Shown: positions 11,074 through 23,196, counted from the first letter of the stretch. The stretch is DNA of 64,000 nt from Podaxis mareebaensis (GCA_018524725.1 JAEUWP010000219.1:39295-103294), one strand, 5' to 3'. Notes: generated by a model not told the origin, from the letters alone. Translations and numbers: made by a program.

Positions 11074-13590
11074 CTAGTCGGTATCCATCATGTCCCCTGA
11101 AGTTCTTTTTGAGTGGCATTGGGAGAGTGGCAAGTTGTGAATGGACTGAGAGCAACATGGGCGGGAGGTGGGGGTATGCAATGGCAATGGAATGGATGGG
11201 GAACATGGTGTAAGGCCCACCACAGTAATGGGAGACCATGCCAGTGGAGGCAGCCAATTGTCCCATGAAAGTGGTGGAACGGGTTGTGCCAGCATTTGCA
11301 TTGGGGAATTAACAGGGGCCAGAGGTGGTGAGGAATCTGAGCAGGACATTGGAGGCATTTGTGAGGGCAAGGATGGTGCAGATCTGGAGTTGTGGGATGT
11401 GGGTGCAGGTGCCAGTATCACCGGGGGTGCAGGGCCTGAAGGGAGGGGGGATTGCATTGGTGACATGGGTGCCAAGGTAGCAGTTGCCAGTGCCAGTGCT
11501 GGTATCACTTCTGGTGATTGTCCCATTGCTGGTGTCATGATTTGTGCCAAACCATTTCCAGCACCAGCTGCTTCATCGCCCACAGTGGCTTTGGGTTGGC
11601 CAATGAAAATTGCTTCAGCAGCCAGTGGCTCATCCAACTGGGGATGCACTCCCAGCTGGTCCCAACCATCTCCCCCCAGGCCAAGGAATTCACATACCTC
11701 ATTGACCTTCTGGGTGAGGGTGTCCACTGTCCTTTCCAGGTGCTCCAGACATCTCACTGCATCGGCTTGGGTGGCAGTCATTCTCACACCAGTCCTTGTA
11801 ATTATAATGTCTAGGCATCCAGCCAAACCCCTCATCTTCCCCTCCAGGTTGTTGAGTCGCCGTACTGCATCATCATGAGTGTTGTAATGACATGCTGTGA
11901 GGTCCAGGACAGATGCCCCATACACATCAATCCCTTCAGCCACTCAAGCACAGCAGTCAGTTGACAGTGGAGGTAGCAGAAAGCAGTCTACTTACAGTCA
12001 TCCAAATCAAGGTGCCATTTTGTGGGCGGTGACTTTCTCTGTTCACCAGACAGGCTGGGGGTTGCAGGCGACTATGCTGAAGGAGCAGGCTGCACAATCC
12101 GCAGATATAGTTCAGGCCAGTTGTGAGGTTCTACTGGTATTGCTGCTGATGAAGATGCCACTGCCGGCACCGGTGCTCACTCTCCTGCCACTACACGCTT
12201 TGGCAGCCCCTCGTCCTCATCATTGGATATCTCCACATATTTGAACTTTCATTTCCGTGTTTCTTGAGGGTGTTCCTCCTGAGCCCAAGGTGATTGGATT
12301 GGGACCAGATTCTTGGGGCCTCATTGCTGCAGTCGCTGTTCCCTCATTTGCCTGCTAGTAACAATGCTGCAGCACATTTTGAGTGTGCAACAGCTCACAC
12401 AGGCTCCACCTCCAACATTCTCCTGGCATGTGATATCCCATGAATCACAGCACTCGCAGGAGGGATCATTGAGCCTGCCAGATGCCCAAGGTGGTCACCA
12501 AATGAATAGCTTGGCTGCCAGTTGTTTCAGCAGGCCAGCTTCCATTGCATTCCCACTTCCCTCCCTTTCCTTTGCCTTCCCTTTCCCCTTCTTGTGTAAC
12601 TGGTCCTGCCCCTTGTCTCCCCTATTATGCCATGCTTTACCCATATGCTTCTGATCCTGTAGTGGCAACCAACTGTTGGACAGTTGGTATTCATTCGTAT
12701 TGGTATCTGAAAACACCTCCATCGGCAACTCCATGGCTACTTGTGGTGTCTTCTCCCTGTGCCAGCTCAGTCCTGCTACCGGCATTGCCTGCAGCTGGCT
12801 ACCCCTAACAGCTGGCATTGCTGATGGAGCTGGTGCTGTTTTGTCTGGATTTTTAGGCACACCATTGCTTCTTGCTAGCAGGGCCACTTCCTTATCTATG
12901 TCCATAGGATGGTCCGCCACTGTTGTTGTTGCCACTGGTGCCAGAAGTTGCAATGCTGGTCATCGAGATGCCGCAGTTGTGACCTTTGCCGGTTGTTGCT
13001 GTTGGACCTCCACTTGCACAGGCTCATCTTCACGCAGTGCTGTGTTCATTTCTGTGGGGACTTGCACTGGCAGAGTTGGGGACCCCTCTTGCTGTGTTGC
13101 CACAGGTGCTGGGGATCCTTTGCATTGCTTGGCACCCTTAATACTATGTTCCTAGAAACATGTCAGGTGTAGTATGTTGCAGCAGGACATGTCACTTACC
13201 TTTCCAGCCTCATACTGTGACAACTACTCCTGTGCTCGGTCAGCAAAACCGGGTTTTTTTCCATTTTTCCACCAGTCCATGATGATAAACATTATGAATG
13301 TATGTTTCTTGAATGCGGCCTTGATATTGGCATTGGTGCTGTTTGAATGGGCAAATACATCCAGCTGTAGGTGGTCAGAAAATGTGAACTGCATGTGGAA
13401 GAACTACACTCACCATCTCCTTCTTGCTTCTCTTCATGACCTCTACAATGCTGCCATCATGCACTGCCTGCCAAAATCAATCTTCCAATCTCCCAAGCAT
13501 TTGCGAAATTTCAGTGGCAGTTGCTTTGGACATGATCAGGATGAGGTGGATGCCGATGGTGATGGTTCAAGTTGTATCAAAATTTTTTAA
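11074..13590 (-). pseudogene. Unrecognised coiled-coil / Cys-cluster protein, interrupted
   Basis: Minus-strand coding-like segments run from about 13590 down to 11074. Parts in order: a short region with GFADRAQE (about 13230, broken by TAG), a splice donor GTAAGTGAC, a P/Q/V-rich part with a TGA near 12960, a Lys/Glu-rich end (12495-12953), a Cys cluster (about 12345-12470, C-x-C-C-x6-C ... C-x2-C-C-x4-C-C), and a final exon (11074-11943) with heptad-like leucines (RRLNNLEGK, LEHLERTVDTLTQKV) and a P/S/A-rich tail. The cluster resembles those seen in many Agaricomycete hypothetical proteins and may bind zinc. No catalytic domain is seen. Exon limits are approximate and the function is unknown. 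Confidence 0.45.
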
Positions 13591-13738
13591 CTTTGTTGTT
13601 GCCCTTTGTTTAAATATGATCACATGATTCACATTAAGCTCACCACACATGCAATCAAGTTATATCTTTTAGCTGAACAATCCAGATAATCAGTGATCTA
13701 TCTTAAATGCCTTCCCCCTACTGCCAGAGCCCATTTGC

Positions 13739-14621
13739 ATGGATTCAGCCCCAACTTCCAAGGACTTGTTGCTCTCTGCTGAGATGCCAACATCATTTAC
13801 CATATGCACCACCACAGAAGGAGAACATTACCTGGTTCCCTCATTCCTCAAGGATGCCACCCAAAGTGCATTAGACTCAGAGGCCATAAAAAGAAATCTC
13901 ATGGCCAATCATGCTGCCAGTGGTGTAAGTCCTCTTCCTTCCTCCCAACTGTTGTCACCTCTTTGCTGGTTCTGACCTCCCACTTGTGCCATTGCTGGTG
14001 CTAGTCTACCCATCAGTGCTGTTGCTGGTGGTCCATCCTTGCCGAGCAATGTTGCCAGTCCTTGATTCTTGCCAGTCATTTTCTAGAGCCCGCCCTTATT
14101 GCCGGTCCTGTTATCGGCACTGCTCTTACTCAGGATCCCCCTGTCATTACTGCATCTATTGCCAGCTCGAATGCCAATAATTTGCAATCTAGCTCAATTT
14201 TGTCAATCTATCTCACTTCAACATTGTTCTTAGCCACAGTCAAGGGATAGACTTCCCTACCTCTTGATCAATGCCAGAAAAATTATGGCACCTGTTGTGC
14301 TGGTCAGTCATTCCTACTTCAGCTTAACTGGCAACTGACAACCCTGCCTTCTAGGGCTTGACAGAGTGCGAACTCCTTGCCCTTCATGCTGAGGTCAAAG
14401 CTCTTCAGCAGCAATATGGCTTAAGCTACAAGGATGCAGCCCATTGCCTTTATCATTCTGAGTCCCAGAAGCTCAGGGCAATTGAGCATGCCAGAGACTC
14501 AATTATGGAACTTGGCGAGCATGTTGATGTGTTGGTTCAGCAGGACATAATGAAGAAGATAGTTGACATTGATCACGGCACCACTCAGAATACTAGGCTT
14601 TCACATGATACAGACTTGTAA
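13739..14621 (+). pseudogene. Unrecognised small protein of the transposon block
   Basis: The first exon (ATG at 13739) encodes about 62 residues containing TTTEGEHYLVPSFLKDA, then a good donor (GTAAGTCC, about 13926). The last exon (about 14357-14621) follows an acceptor TTCTAG and encodes an Ala/Leu-rich helix (LHAEVKALQQQYGLSYKDAA) ending in a TGA-free frame to TAA at 14619-14621. The middle is low complexity with stops in every frame I tried. I recognise no domain. The first exon lies in a stretch (13556-14042) that has no CpG at all. Confidence 0.4.
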
Positions 14622-14915
14622 TGTTGCATAGGGCAAGAATCATTTTGGCACTAACACATGAGTGACTCATTAATTATTTCTTAGTTAAATCGATGGCAGG
14701 TGGTTGCCAGCTTTGTGCCAGTGTTCATAGCCAGCACAGTGATACATTTGCCCAAGTGCTGGTCCTCTGCTGGGCAAACATGACGTCAGTACCCATGTTT
14801 GCCGATTATGGTACTGAGCCTTGGAAGTTCCCAGTGAAGCCAGCAGGCCCGTTATGACCACTTGAGTCACTACATTGTATGTGCCCACTGGTTCATGTCA
14901 CTCATTACAATGTAG

Positions 14916-15736
14916 GTGGACTATGTGCCTTTTTCCCTTCCAGATCCTATGGCCAAGAACTCTGATCTATGGAAAGGAATTGATTTGGCTATTGGAATAA
15001 CTGTACCAGAAGATTATCTCCCACATTCAACTTTTTTCCCAATATTGCTTAATGTCCATCTTTTGGAGTCACTTTCTGCAGACATAAGAATGTCTGATTC
15101 CAATTTTTGTCTTTCTGCTTTTGGAATCAGGAAGGTGAGTGCCCAATTATCAGCCTCATTCTTCTGAAATAGATCAGGCATGCAGTACAAACCCATCCCC
15201 ATTTTAAACATTGGCCCATTATTCCCAAATCCAAAGACCATGTTTGAGGGGAACAATATCTCTTCATTAGAGCTCTTCATCCCAGAGAGGGATGTATTGG
15301 CAAAATATTCAATCAAGCAAGAATTCCATGAACACAGAGTCATGAATGGACTGTCTACTCTTGGAGGTCTCTGGACTTTCCTCAGTGGCATATTTGCAGT
15401 CATTTCTGGGACCTCTATTCTCCTTATCATGTTTGGTATGACTGCCTGACCTACTTTTGGCATTTACAATGCTAACATATACCAAACAATAGGCATAAAG
15501 CCATTGTCAATCTATGGACTTGTACATCTGCTCTGGCAGGGAAAAGTCTCTCTTGCAAATGGGAGAGTGTTGTCAAGTGCCAAACAGGCCCTTACTATTG
15601 CACTTCTGCATGAACACCTCATGGATGTCAATGATCCGGAGCCTGGAGTAAAAGAGGAAGACTCGAGGGGTGGAGATGGTGCCAATGACGGATTGATGTC
15701 TGGACAACACGTTGAAAACAGAGAACTGCACTGAAT
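14916..15736 (+). pseudogene. Relic of a fungal single-pass membrane protein gene
   Basis: Three exons can be joined by good splice sites: one ending GIRK before GTGAGTGCC (about 15134), one encoding YKPIPILNIGP...GGLWTFLSGIFAVISGTS ending at FG before GTATGACTG (about 15435), and one starting at GIKPLSIYGLVH after CAATAG (15491), ending in a TGA at 15734-15736. The hydrophobic GGLWTF...LLIMFG segment followed by KPLS..GLVH is a pattern I associate with a large family of uncharacterised Agaricomycete membrane proteins. The 5' end is not found; an acceptor (TTCCCTTCCAG, 14942) suggests more upstream exons. Reading frame and splice sites are intact over these exons even though the DNA lacks CpG. 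Function unknown. Confidence 0.55.
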
Positions 15737-15788
15737 CCAGGATAAGAGCAGTGACCCATGTGTTGGCATTGGCAAATGCATGCCGAGT

Positions 15789-15815
15789 GGTCCAAGTGAC
15801 ACACTCGCTTGGACC
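15789..15815. repeat. Inverted repeat GGTCCAAG/CTTGGACC
   Basis: Perfect 8-bp arms at 15789-15796 and 15808-15815 flank an 11-bp loop. It lies about 150 bases right of the last CpG-free stretch, close to the border with normal gene space. It may be a hairpin or an element end, or chance. Confidence 0.6.
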
Positions 15816-16790
15816 CACACGACGTAATATACCTGCTTTCTTTTCTTATTCTCTTCTTGTGATTCGGGGTCTCCATTTTCTTATTATCTCCTTTCTTATT
15901 GTTTCATGATGACAGTCTTTTACCAGTAGCATAAAATACCAAACCACACGCAATACCACTTCAGTTCTCGAGAGACTGGAGTATCATTATACTCCTATAA
16001 CTGTTCACATGCTTATTTATCTTCGCGCAGTATCACTTCTTTTGTATTCTTTCAACATGGGTGTATGGGTTTAATAAATAATATTTCGCTCGTGCCCTGT
16101 ATATTTTGACAGCAACCGTGTCGACATGAAGACTTATCCACTAAAACGGCGTTGTCTCGTGTAGCCAAGCCAAAAACTCGGAATTTGTTATGTCCTTCAC
16201 TTGTAAAGGGGTAGGGACCCGGCATCACGTTCGACTATGAACCATCGTATGATTATCTCGACTCCGTGATAGTCACTGCTGGTGAGCTATGCACCCACGT
16301 TGAGCTCTGCGGTCGAGTTTCAAATCCCTGTCTAAGTAAGTAGACAGGCTTGTCTCGTATAAATCAGGACCATCTTACATCGTCACCTTATTACAACTCG
16401 TTTTGAAACATGGGCACCAAACCGCAGTGCAAAGAGCTCGGGGCTGACCTTGGGTGATGAACGAGCAGGCCAACGAGGTTAGTCACCCTAAAATATGAAC
16501 GCTACGTTCGACGAGATGCCGGTCATCTGTCTCCAGGTCCGTTCCATTGACCTTGTGCATGAGGTAGGAATATCTAGCCTACCATCTCCCTATCACTGCC
16601 GGAAGGCACGAAAAGGCCTGTATAACAATATCTAGAGAAATACATATCCTGTTTTCCCACTAGAGCTTCGATTTGAAACTGATCCTCACTGGTCTCAAGC
16701 ACCTTCATCCAAGTTGGTCGTCAAGAACCCGGTACAAGTGCATTAAGAGGCCTCTTGTGCCAAGCACACAAGGACCCCAGCCAAGTTACA
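15816..16790. other. Intergenic, no gene seen
   Basis: No long open frame on either strand and no tRNA. CpG is frequent again (nine in 16141-16260), in contrast to the block to the left. It holds the 3' flank of THI6. Confidence 0.7.
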
Positions 16791-18993
16791 TTATGCACTC
16801 TCCACTGTGACTTTCGCTCTTTCAACCACCTCCTCCGGTGTTAGACTCCATAGGACGTCGATTAGCCCGCCCAAAAACGTTCCTGGCCCTCGCACATACT
16901 CCCTCTCGACCGCGATCCCTGCAGCGACAGTCAACACAAGGACACTGTTCCCAGCGTGAGCTAATGCCACCTAAGTCATCAAAGAAGAGTCCTTTACCCA
17001 GCGATGGCACCCAAAAACATATCGCCGCTTACCAGGCTGCCGTCTGCGTTTGATTGGGACCCATCTGCCGAAGCTATGGCGGAGGCAGCAGCGCAATAGG
17101 AGGCGACGGAGCTACCGACGATACATCCAGAGCCCGTGATCTTCCCAAGGACTTCGTGGCCGTTCTTTAGAGATATGACGGTCTTCCCATCGGAGATGTA
17201 ATCCGTTGGGCCGGTCATCACAATGATACTTCCTGGAGGTTTCTGATTTAGCTGTCAAGTGATCGACGAGGAAAAGCGGATGGGCACACGTTCTTTGCGG
17301 GCTAGCCGCTTGACGAAGGAAATCGGATCCTTGAAACCGGATCCTATACTGTCAACGCCTTTGGATTCAACCTGAAGGAGAAAGCGTCTAATCAGCAACT
17401 AGAAAGCCCGAAGAAAGAGTTTAACCTCTTGGGATCCGGCGATTGCAGCGAGTTCTCCAGCATTTCCCTTGATCACGCTTGCCTGGAACAGATTTAATAG
17501 TTCTGTAGCCAGTACAAGTTTCGTTAGGAAATGTCCTCGTTTTATCTGGATAAATGATCCCCACCATTGACAGAATCTTTCCTGAATTGGCTCGCGCCAA
17601 CACCAACCGGATCGAAAACAATTGGCTTCCTAAATGTATTGGCATAGAAGCCTATCCGTGGGTGACCCCAATGAGCAAGGAATATTACAAAGTAAGTATT
17701 AGCGCACCTGCTCTGCGCATGCCCTCCACAGTCGTGGAAGTCAGCGTTCCAATATTGACAAGTAGTGCACCAGTAATTCGTTCAAGGTCTTCCATTTCTT
17801 CTGGACCGGTCGCCATGATTGGGCTTGCTCCTAGTGCGAGGGTGACGTTAGCGGATTGGGTGGCGACGACATTATTAGTGATCTAGTGCAATAGATCCCT
17901 GCTGAGCATCCCACGTTGAAGAACACGTAGACGGATGCATACCTGGTGTACAAGGGGACTGATTTCCCTGACCTTAACCATCAACTTTCCCACACCTTCA
18001 AGGATCGCATCGGTGGTAGGCGTTGCCAATTCTTGTCCATACAAGCTCGACGGAAGCGTCCATCCCCGTGCGGGAGTCAGGGCGAACTCGACCTTGAAAG
18101 CCTTGAATATGCGCGATAATTTTTCTGTCGCTTGTTTCGGGTTTTGCGAGGCCACGATTTCAGAGACGACCGCGACGCCATCGAGCGCGCGTCCCGTAGA
18201 CGAAACGCTTCCGTAAAGGGTCCTCAACAAGTTACCGGCCTTGATGCCGCCTATCGTCATTAAAGCAATCCGAGACGATGTCACTTCAGAACCTGCGCAT
18301 GAGAACATACCAATGGCCACAGCTTTGACACTAGAACCATCCAATGCTTCCAACATCACACCCACACCCCTCACACCAATGATTGGATTTGTCAGAACCT
18401 TCGTCCGCGTACCCCAAACCGCTCCAATGCCGATATATTCTACACCATCCTCTACCGCCTTCTTGACGTGCTGGAGGTTGTTGCAGCTCACGCCGATGAT
18501 AGCATCCTTTGGTAGCAGAGCTCGTGCTTGAGCGACCGACATGTCCGTTTGTCCGAGATGCACGCCGTGAGCGTTGATTGCAAGGGCAACATCTACTCTA
18601 TCGTTGACGAGAATCGGAACGTTGTATTTGTCACATATGGCCTTGGAGGCTCTTGCAATTTGGATAAACTGGATAATACGTCACAGGAGCGTTCACAAGT
18701 GGTCGTGAAGGAAGGCTAGTCGCACCTCTTCGGTGTCTGTATCCTTTTCGCGGATTTGCACGACAGTGACGCCTCCTTGTAGTGCCTGTGTATCAGTTCT
18801 TTGAATAAGGCCTTGCACAATTCAAGATTATGTCTTCTATTACTTACCTCTTCCAACGATTCAAGATAATCCTGGAGCCGATTAATCTTCAGTTACTGTT
18901 GCATTCTGCAATTGGGATTGGAGCCACTTTGCCTGGAGGAAGTAGTTCCCTTCCTGTTACCAGATAAATGGAATAGTCGACGTTGGCCATCAT
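16791..18993 (-). CDS. THI6: Bifunctional thiamine-phosphate synthase / hydroxyethylthiazole kinase
   Basis: The fungal enzyme joins HMP-PP and thiazole phosphate to make thiamine phosphate (ThiE-like N-terminus) and phosphorylates hydroxyethylthiazole (ThiM-like C-terminus). N-terminal exons give DYSIYLVTGRELLPPGK (about 18985), YLESLEE, then HLGQTDMSVAQARALLP and GVSCNN/YIGIGAVWGT (18560-18410). The ThiM half shows LVHQ.TNNVVA..., FDPVGVGAS (about 17600), KGNAGELAAIAG (about 17460), MTGPTDYISDG (17220) and GSGC (17120). The last intron is 16945-16997 (frame joins GAIAG to VLVLTVAAG). Two ATGs stand in tandem at the start (18993 and 18990). About seven introns are implied, including one of about 56 bases right after LLPPGK. 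Probably cytosolic. No TPP-riboswitch-like element was recognised. Confidence 0.92.
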
Positions 18994-19442
18994 TACAGTT
19001 GCAATACTTGGCCTTAGTGGGAAGAAGATGAGATAACAGTTGGACCCATGACTCCGGCTGCCTTTTAAGGCAGTGAGTGCTTCCCAGTCTCTCAAATTGG
19101 CTTGTAAGTGGGTGCGACGCCGAAGTTGAACGTTGAGTCTGACTATTACATGGGTACTAGGGTGACCAGTCTATCACAACTCACTGGAACACCTGGGACC
19201 ACAACTTCACAAGTCAACTAAGTTACTCGCTACCACGAGGCACTTGTCATGATCCTGTCTACCCAATGTTGATATAAAAACTAACGGAAAATAACTGATA
19301 AACAAAAGCCCAAAGTATGATCACACTAAATGCGCCGTGAGCGAAAGAAATCAGAAGAAATCAGTGGTATACACAAAACAAAACACGAGGCACCAAGGAA
19401 AACATCCAATAATCACTGTTCCGACCCTCCATCCTCCCGCGA
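18994..19442. other. Intergenic between THI6 5' end and next gene 3' end
   Basis: About 450 bases containing the THI6 promoter and the downstream flank of the membrane protein gene. No further gene seen. Confidence 0.6.
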
Positions 19443-21736
19443 CTATCGATGATAATCGGGCGGCCCAACGTCAAATCTACCTAGACTTGTCCTTGAACCC
19501 TTCAGGCTCCTTGCTCGCGGCCCCACAACTCCACTGGTGCTCTTTCCTCCGCTTCCACTGCCCCCCACCGCCCCTGCACCAACAATACTACTACTGCTAC
19601 CACTGCCACCAACAGTCGAAGCACTAGTCGTAGAAATCAACTCTCCCAGCTCGCTCGAACTCAACCCTGCCTGTAGTACAGGTCGCGCAGCTCCTGGCGG
19701 TAATGGAAGTACTACCGTCTGCTTTCTTTGCAAGTCCACCTGGAATTGTGATTGTACTGGGAACGTTTGCGGGTTCGGTTCTGATGCTGATTGAGGATGG
19801 TACGAGAGAACTACTGGTTGGGCATCTGCCAGGATTATTGAGGCAGGACCCGGTTTCGAGTTACTTCGTTTGTGATTTGTACTAAGAGCGGGGCTTGTAC
19901 TCGGTGATTTTGCCTGCGACAATGTAGAAAGCTGTGAAGATGAGAATAGAAGTGAGTTTTAGCCAATAGGCAACACAAATTACTCACACTGGTGATGGTG
20001 GAAGCAGCTGGTGTTGTCGAAGGAACCGTCTGGGGAGCCAACGAAGCGTCCGGAGGTGGTGATAGCTGACTCTGCCTTTGAGTGGTCCCGCTACTACCAA
20101 TGCCGCCCACTCCGAAGTCCGTCGCACTTCCAGGTCTCATAAGAGGCTGATTTAACACAGATAGCCCTGATAATGACGCTTGTTGCTTTGAGTGCTGTCC
20201 ACTAGTACCAGTAGATTGCGACATTGTCCTTGAGGCATTTGAAAACGTGCTAAAATGCACGCTTGGCCGCCCTGTCACGAGCACCTCTTCCCTTTCATCC
20301 CCACCACCAGCAACTTCCTTCTTAGCCGTTCGACCAGTACTACTTCCGCCCACTCCAGGAGGTCCATAATCCGGAATAAGGTATTCTGTATCCCGATCCG
20401 ACGTCCCCACAACCGCATATCGGCCACTGCCATCCAGCTCAAAACGCTCTTTTCCTGTTTGCTTTCTCTTTGTCACCCGCTTCGCACCCTCGAGGGTATC
20501 GTTGTCACCATACTTCCACCAGTTGAAGCTGAAGAACTTGGCTAGTCTCGACTGAGTTTGGTCCCGCCCCGGATTACGACGAACGTAATAAAACATAGTG
20601 ATGAGAAAGAGGATGAGGAAGGTAATCGTTCCCACTGCGATCGCCGCTATTGTGGTTGGTGGTAATCGGTCGCGGGTCCTACTCGCAACATCAGTTAAGT
20701 CTTCGACCAAGGTTATAATCGAGACAACGTACGTTGGGTCGAGAGACGGTGCCGTGAACACATTGATATAATCAATCGCTAACACCTTTCCGTCGGCCCC
20801 GTCCCCTTCGTGCGTCACTCTGACAGTATGCATTCCTTTCCCAATACCTCCCCTGTAATAGAGCAACGATTGAGGTACGTATCTTGAAGGAAGGACGGAA
20901 AAGTTTTGCGGTATTTCGCCGTCAAACTGCACGGCGTATGGCGCACCATTAGGATCCACGGGGCCATAGATCGCTACTGCGCTTCCGGCGAATGAATATT
21001 GCATGGACGACCCAGCTTTCGTTGATATACTGAACGGTGTCAAATTACGCCCTGGTACGCAGATAAATAGACCAACTTACTGTCCCGTCCCACCAAAATA
21101 CGTGCCTTGATTATCCGGAGTCGTGTTCCAATCATCCGGAGAAGAGTATTGAATCGCTTCACTCGTGTCTTGCGCTGTCCTAACAATGATTTCCTCCTGT
21201 GGTTCTCCAAAATCCGCCTCCCATGTAACCTACTCACAATCAGGACGTTTCGAAAGGCGCCAAGCAGAAATGTAACGCACGAAATCAATATCAAGAAACG
21301 TTGCACCACGATTCGTCACCGTCACCACATGGTGATCATTCTTCAACCCATCCGAAGCATTTGCACTAAACATCATCCACTGGAACTCTTCCGGGCCTGA
21401 TGCGATTCCGCTCTGCTCGTCGTACAGTGTATCATCGACTTGAACCTGGAAAGGTCCATGATTGGCGCGTTTACCACCATATATTCTGATGTTGTTGCCG
21501 AAGAACGTGAATGACACACTCGCGTTGTTAGTGTTGGTCCACATCGCTGTGCTTTGGTAGTATCTGGATGCAACGTAAAGCAGTAAATCATTATTTGAGA
21601 CAATCAAACTAACAGATACAGTAACTTACGAGCTGATGAACACATCCTGATTCGAAGTCGCTGGACTCCAACCCGACACGGGTGACCATTGGAAAATTGG
21701 TGAGGTATCGTCAACGGTTGTCGTCAAGGTTGGCAT
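19443..21736 (-). CDS. Single-pass membrane protein with lectin-like outer region, unnamed
   Basis: The protein starts MPTLTTTVDDTSPIFQW and has two similar outer parts: one around FTFFGNNIRIYGGKRANHG (about 21480) and one around SFAGSAVAIYGPVDPNGAPY (20950). Each has the Y-G-...-V-D/Q pattern of beta-sandwich domains common in basidiomycete surface proteins. One membrane helix (AAIAVGTITFLILFLITMF, about 20630) is followed by a basic stop-transfer (YVRRNPGR) and a long Ser/Gly/Gln-rich tail predicted inside the cell, ending at 19443. At least four introns, for example 21610-21640, about 21050-21230 and 19930-19985. No signal peptide is obvious at this start, so an upstream exon is possible. 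The family is widespread and uncharacterised; sensing or adhesion would be a guess. Confidence 0.8.
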
Positions 21737-23196
21737 GCTGCAGGTCGGGGGTAACGAAGGTAGAAAGCGAGAACAATGAAAAGGATGCGGCGCAGTCCGA
21801 TGGCGAGAGAATCAGTCTGTTCCGTTGTATCGAATCCAAACGTAGAACGAACGCGTGTCCTCTGCGTCACCAGGAAAAACGCCGACCAAAACCTCCACTA
21901 CCTTGAGCCGTATTCTCCCAGGAATCTCCCGAGAACTAGAACAATTGGGTGTTTCAGATAATGTCCAATCAATCAGACCGGTTGCTGAAAGGTCGAACAA
22001 GCAGGGTTCAGCGACGGGAACTGGAGTTGGGAAGGGTGTTCCACAAGGAACGAGAAGAGGAATTCATTTCCGCCGCCCACCGTTCTGGCAGGTGACGGAC
22101 CGTGTCGTGATTCAATGCTTCCCGGCCACTGAGTAGTAGATTTGGATTGTGCCTAAAGAGGAAGGAAAAGGAAACGATCATGGTGTTCCTGATAGATAAA
22201 CGCTTGTGTAAGCGCCACAACTGCCAAACGTGCGAGGTTTCTCTATTCCAGTCAATTCCCTTCAACAAACCATGCACACAGAGCTATAAATGCTTCATAC
22301 TCCGGTCTTTACAAATATACATCACAATGATACTCCTCGAATGACATAGGCACTCACTAGCCAATCATCTTGCAGTCTCCCCGCCTCTCGACATGTGTCC
22401 AACACGATGAGTCCTTGACCTAGGTTCGGCTGCTGGAGGTTGTTCATCAAGGTCGCCAAGGATTCCTTGGAACATTACGGGTCCCAGATGACATCCTACG
22501 CGATAAGCTCATACAAAAGTAATGGTGAAGGAACAAGCAACCTCGAGAGTGAATGGATGATCCAAGGATCAGCAAAACTCACACGATCATCCCTGGTGCG
22601 GGACAGGATAGCGACGACGGTTAGTTCGGACATCTCACTCACGTCCTCCCAGAAGCCTCAAATTAGTCGCAAGCTCTGCGGTGGCGTTTTCATATAATTT
22701 AGCATTAGTTAGGGTCTGGGCCATCCGCCAACTTCGGATTCTGGACCACTACAACTACCTTGTCCGGGGAAAATGGGAACGCTTCAAGCGACTCATGCTG
22801 AGATGGCGCTCCGATATGTTGTTGTCTACACTGACGGTGTGAGACAGGTCATCTCTCGCCGAGGAAAAACAGTACGGCTTTTTGGTCAAGTCAGGTACGG
22901 GGTTGATCCTTCCATTGTGTTCCTCCGGTTCCGTAAATGGTGGACGGACTTTCATACACCTTTAATTGACTTGTTTCAGGTCCGCTCCCACCCGGATAAG
23001 TACTCTGGATCGAGTGCAGTCATTCAAGCTAAGGTTAGTTGCAATAGCCAAAGCCCATAACCTACACCAGCCTTTCATATCTCAGATTTGCCCCGCAGAC
23101 TAGGTCGGAAGACACATGCCAATCAATCAACGAAACCCCTGTCAACGAAACCCAAAGTCCAGGATAAATATTTAATACAAACTCCCTCGTGCACAC
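21737..23196. other. Intergenic, nothing supported
   Basis: Short open frames on both strands lack splice context or recognisable motifs. It should hold the upstream region of the membrane-protein gene and the 3' flank of the GH3 gene. Confidence 0.55.

Noticed and set aside
16255..16330. Possible tRNA: a GTTTCAAATCC-like B box
   Set aside because: The T stem does not pair and no A-box fits at the right distance.
22440..23060. Plus-strand open frames between two genes
   Set aside because: Short, not joined by convincing introns, and no motif.
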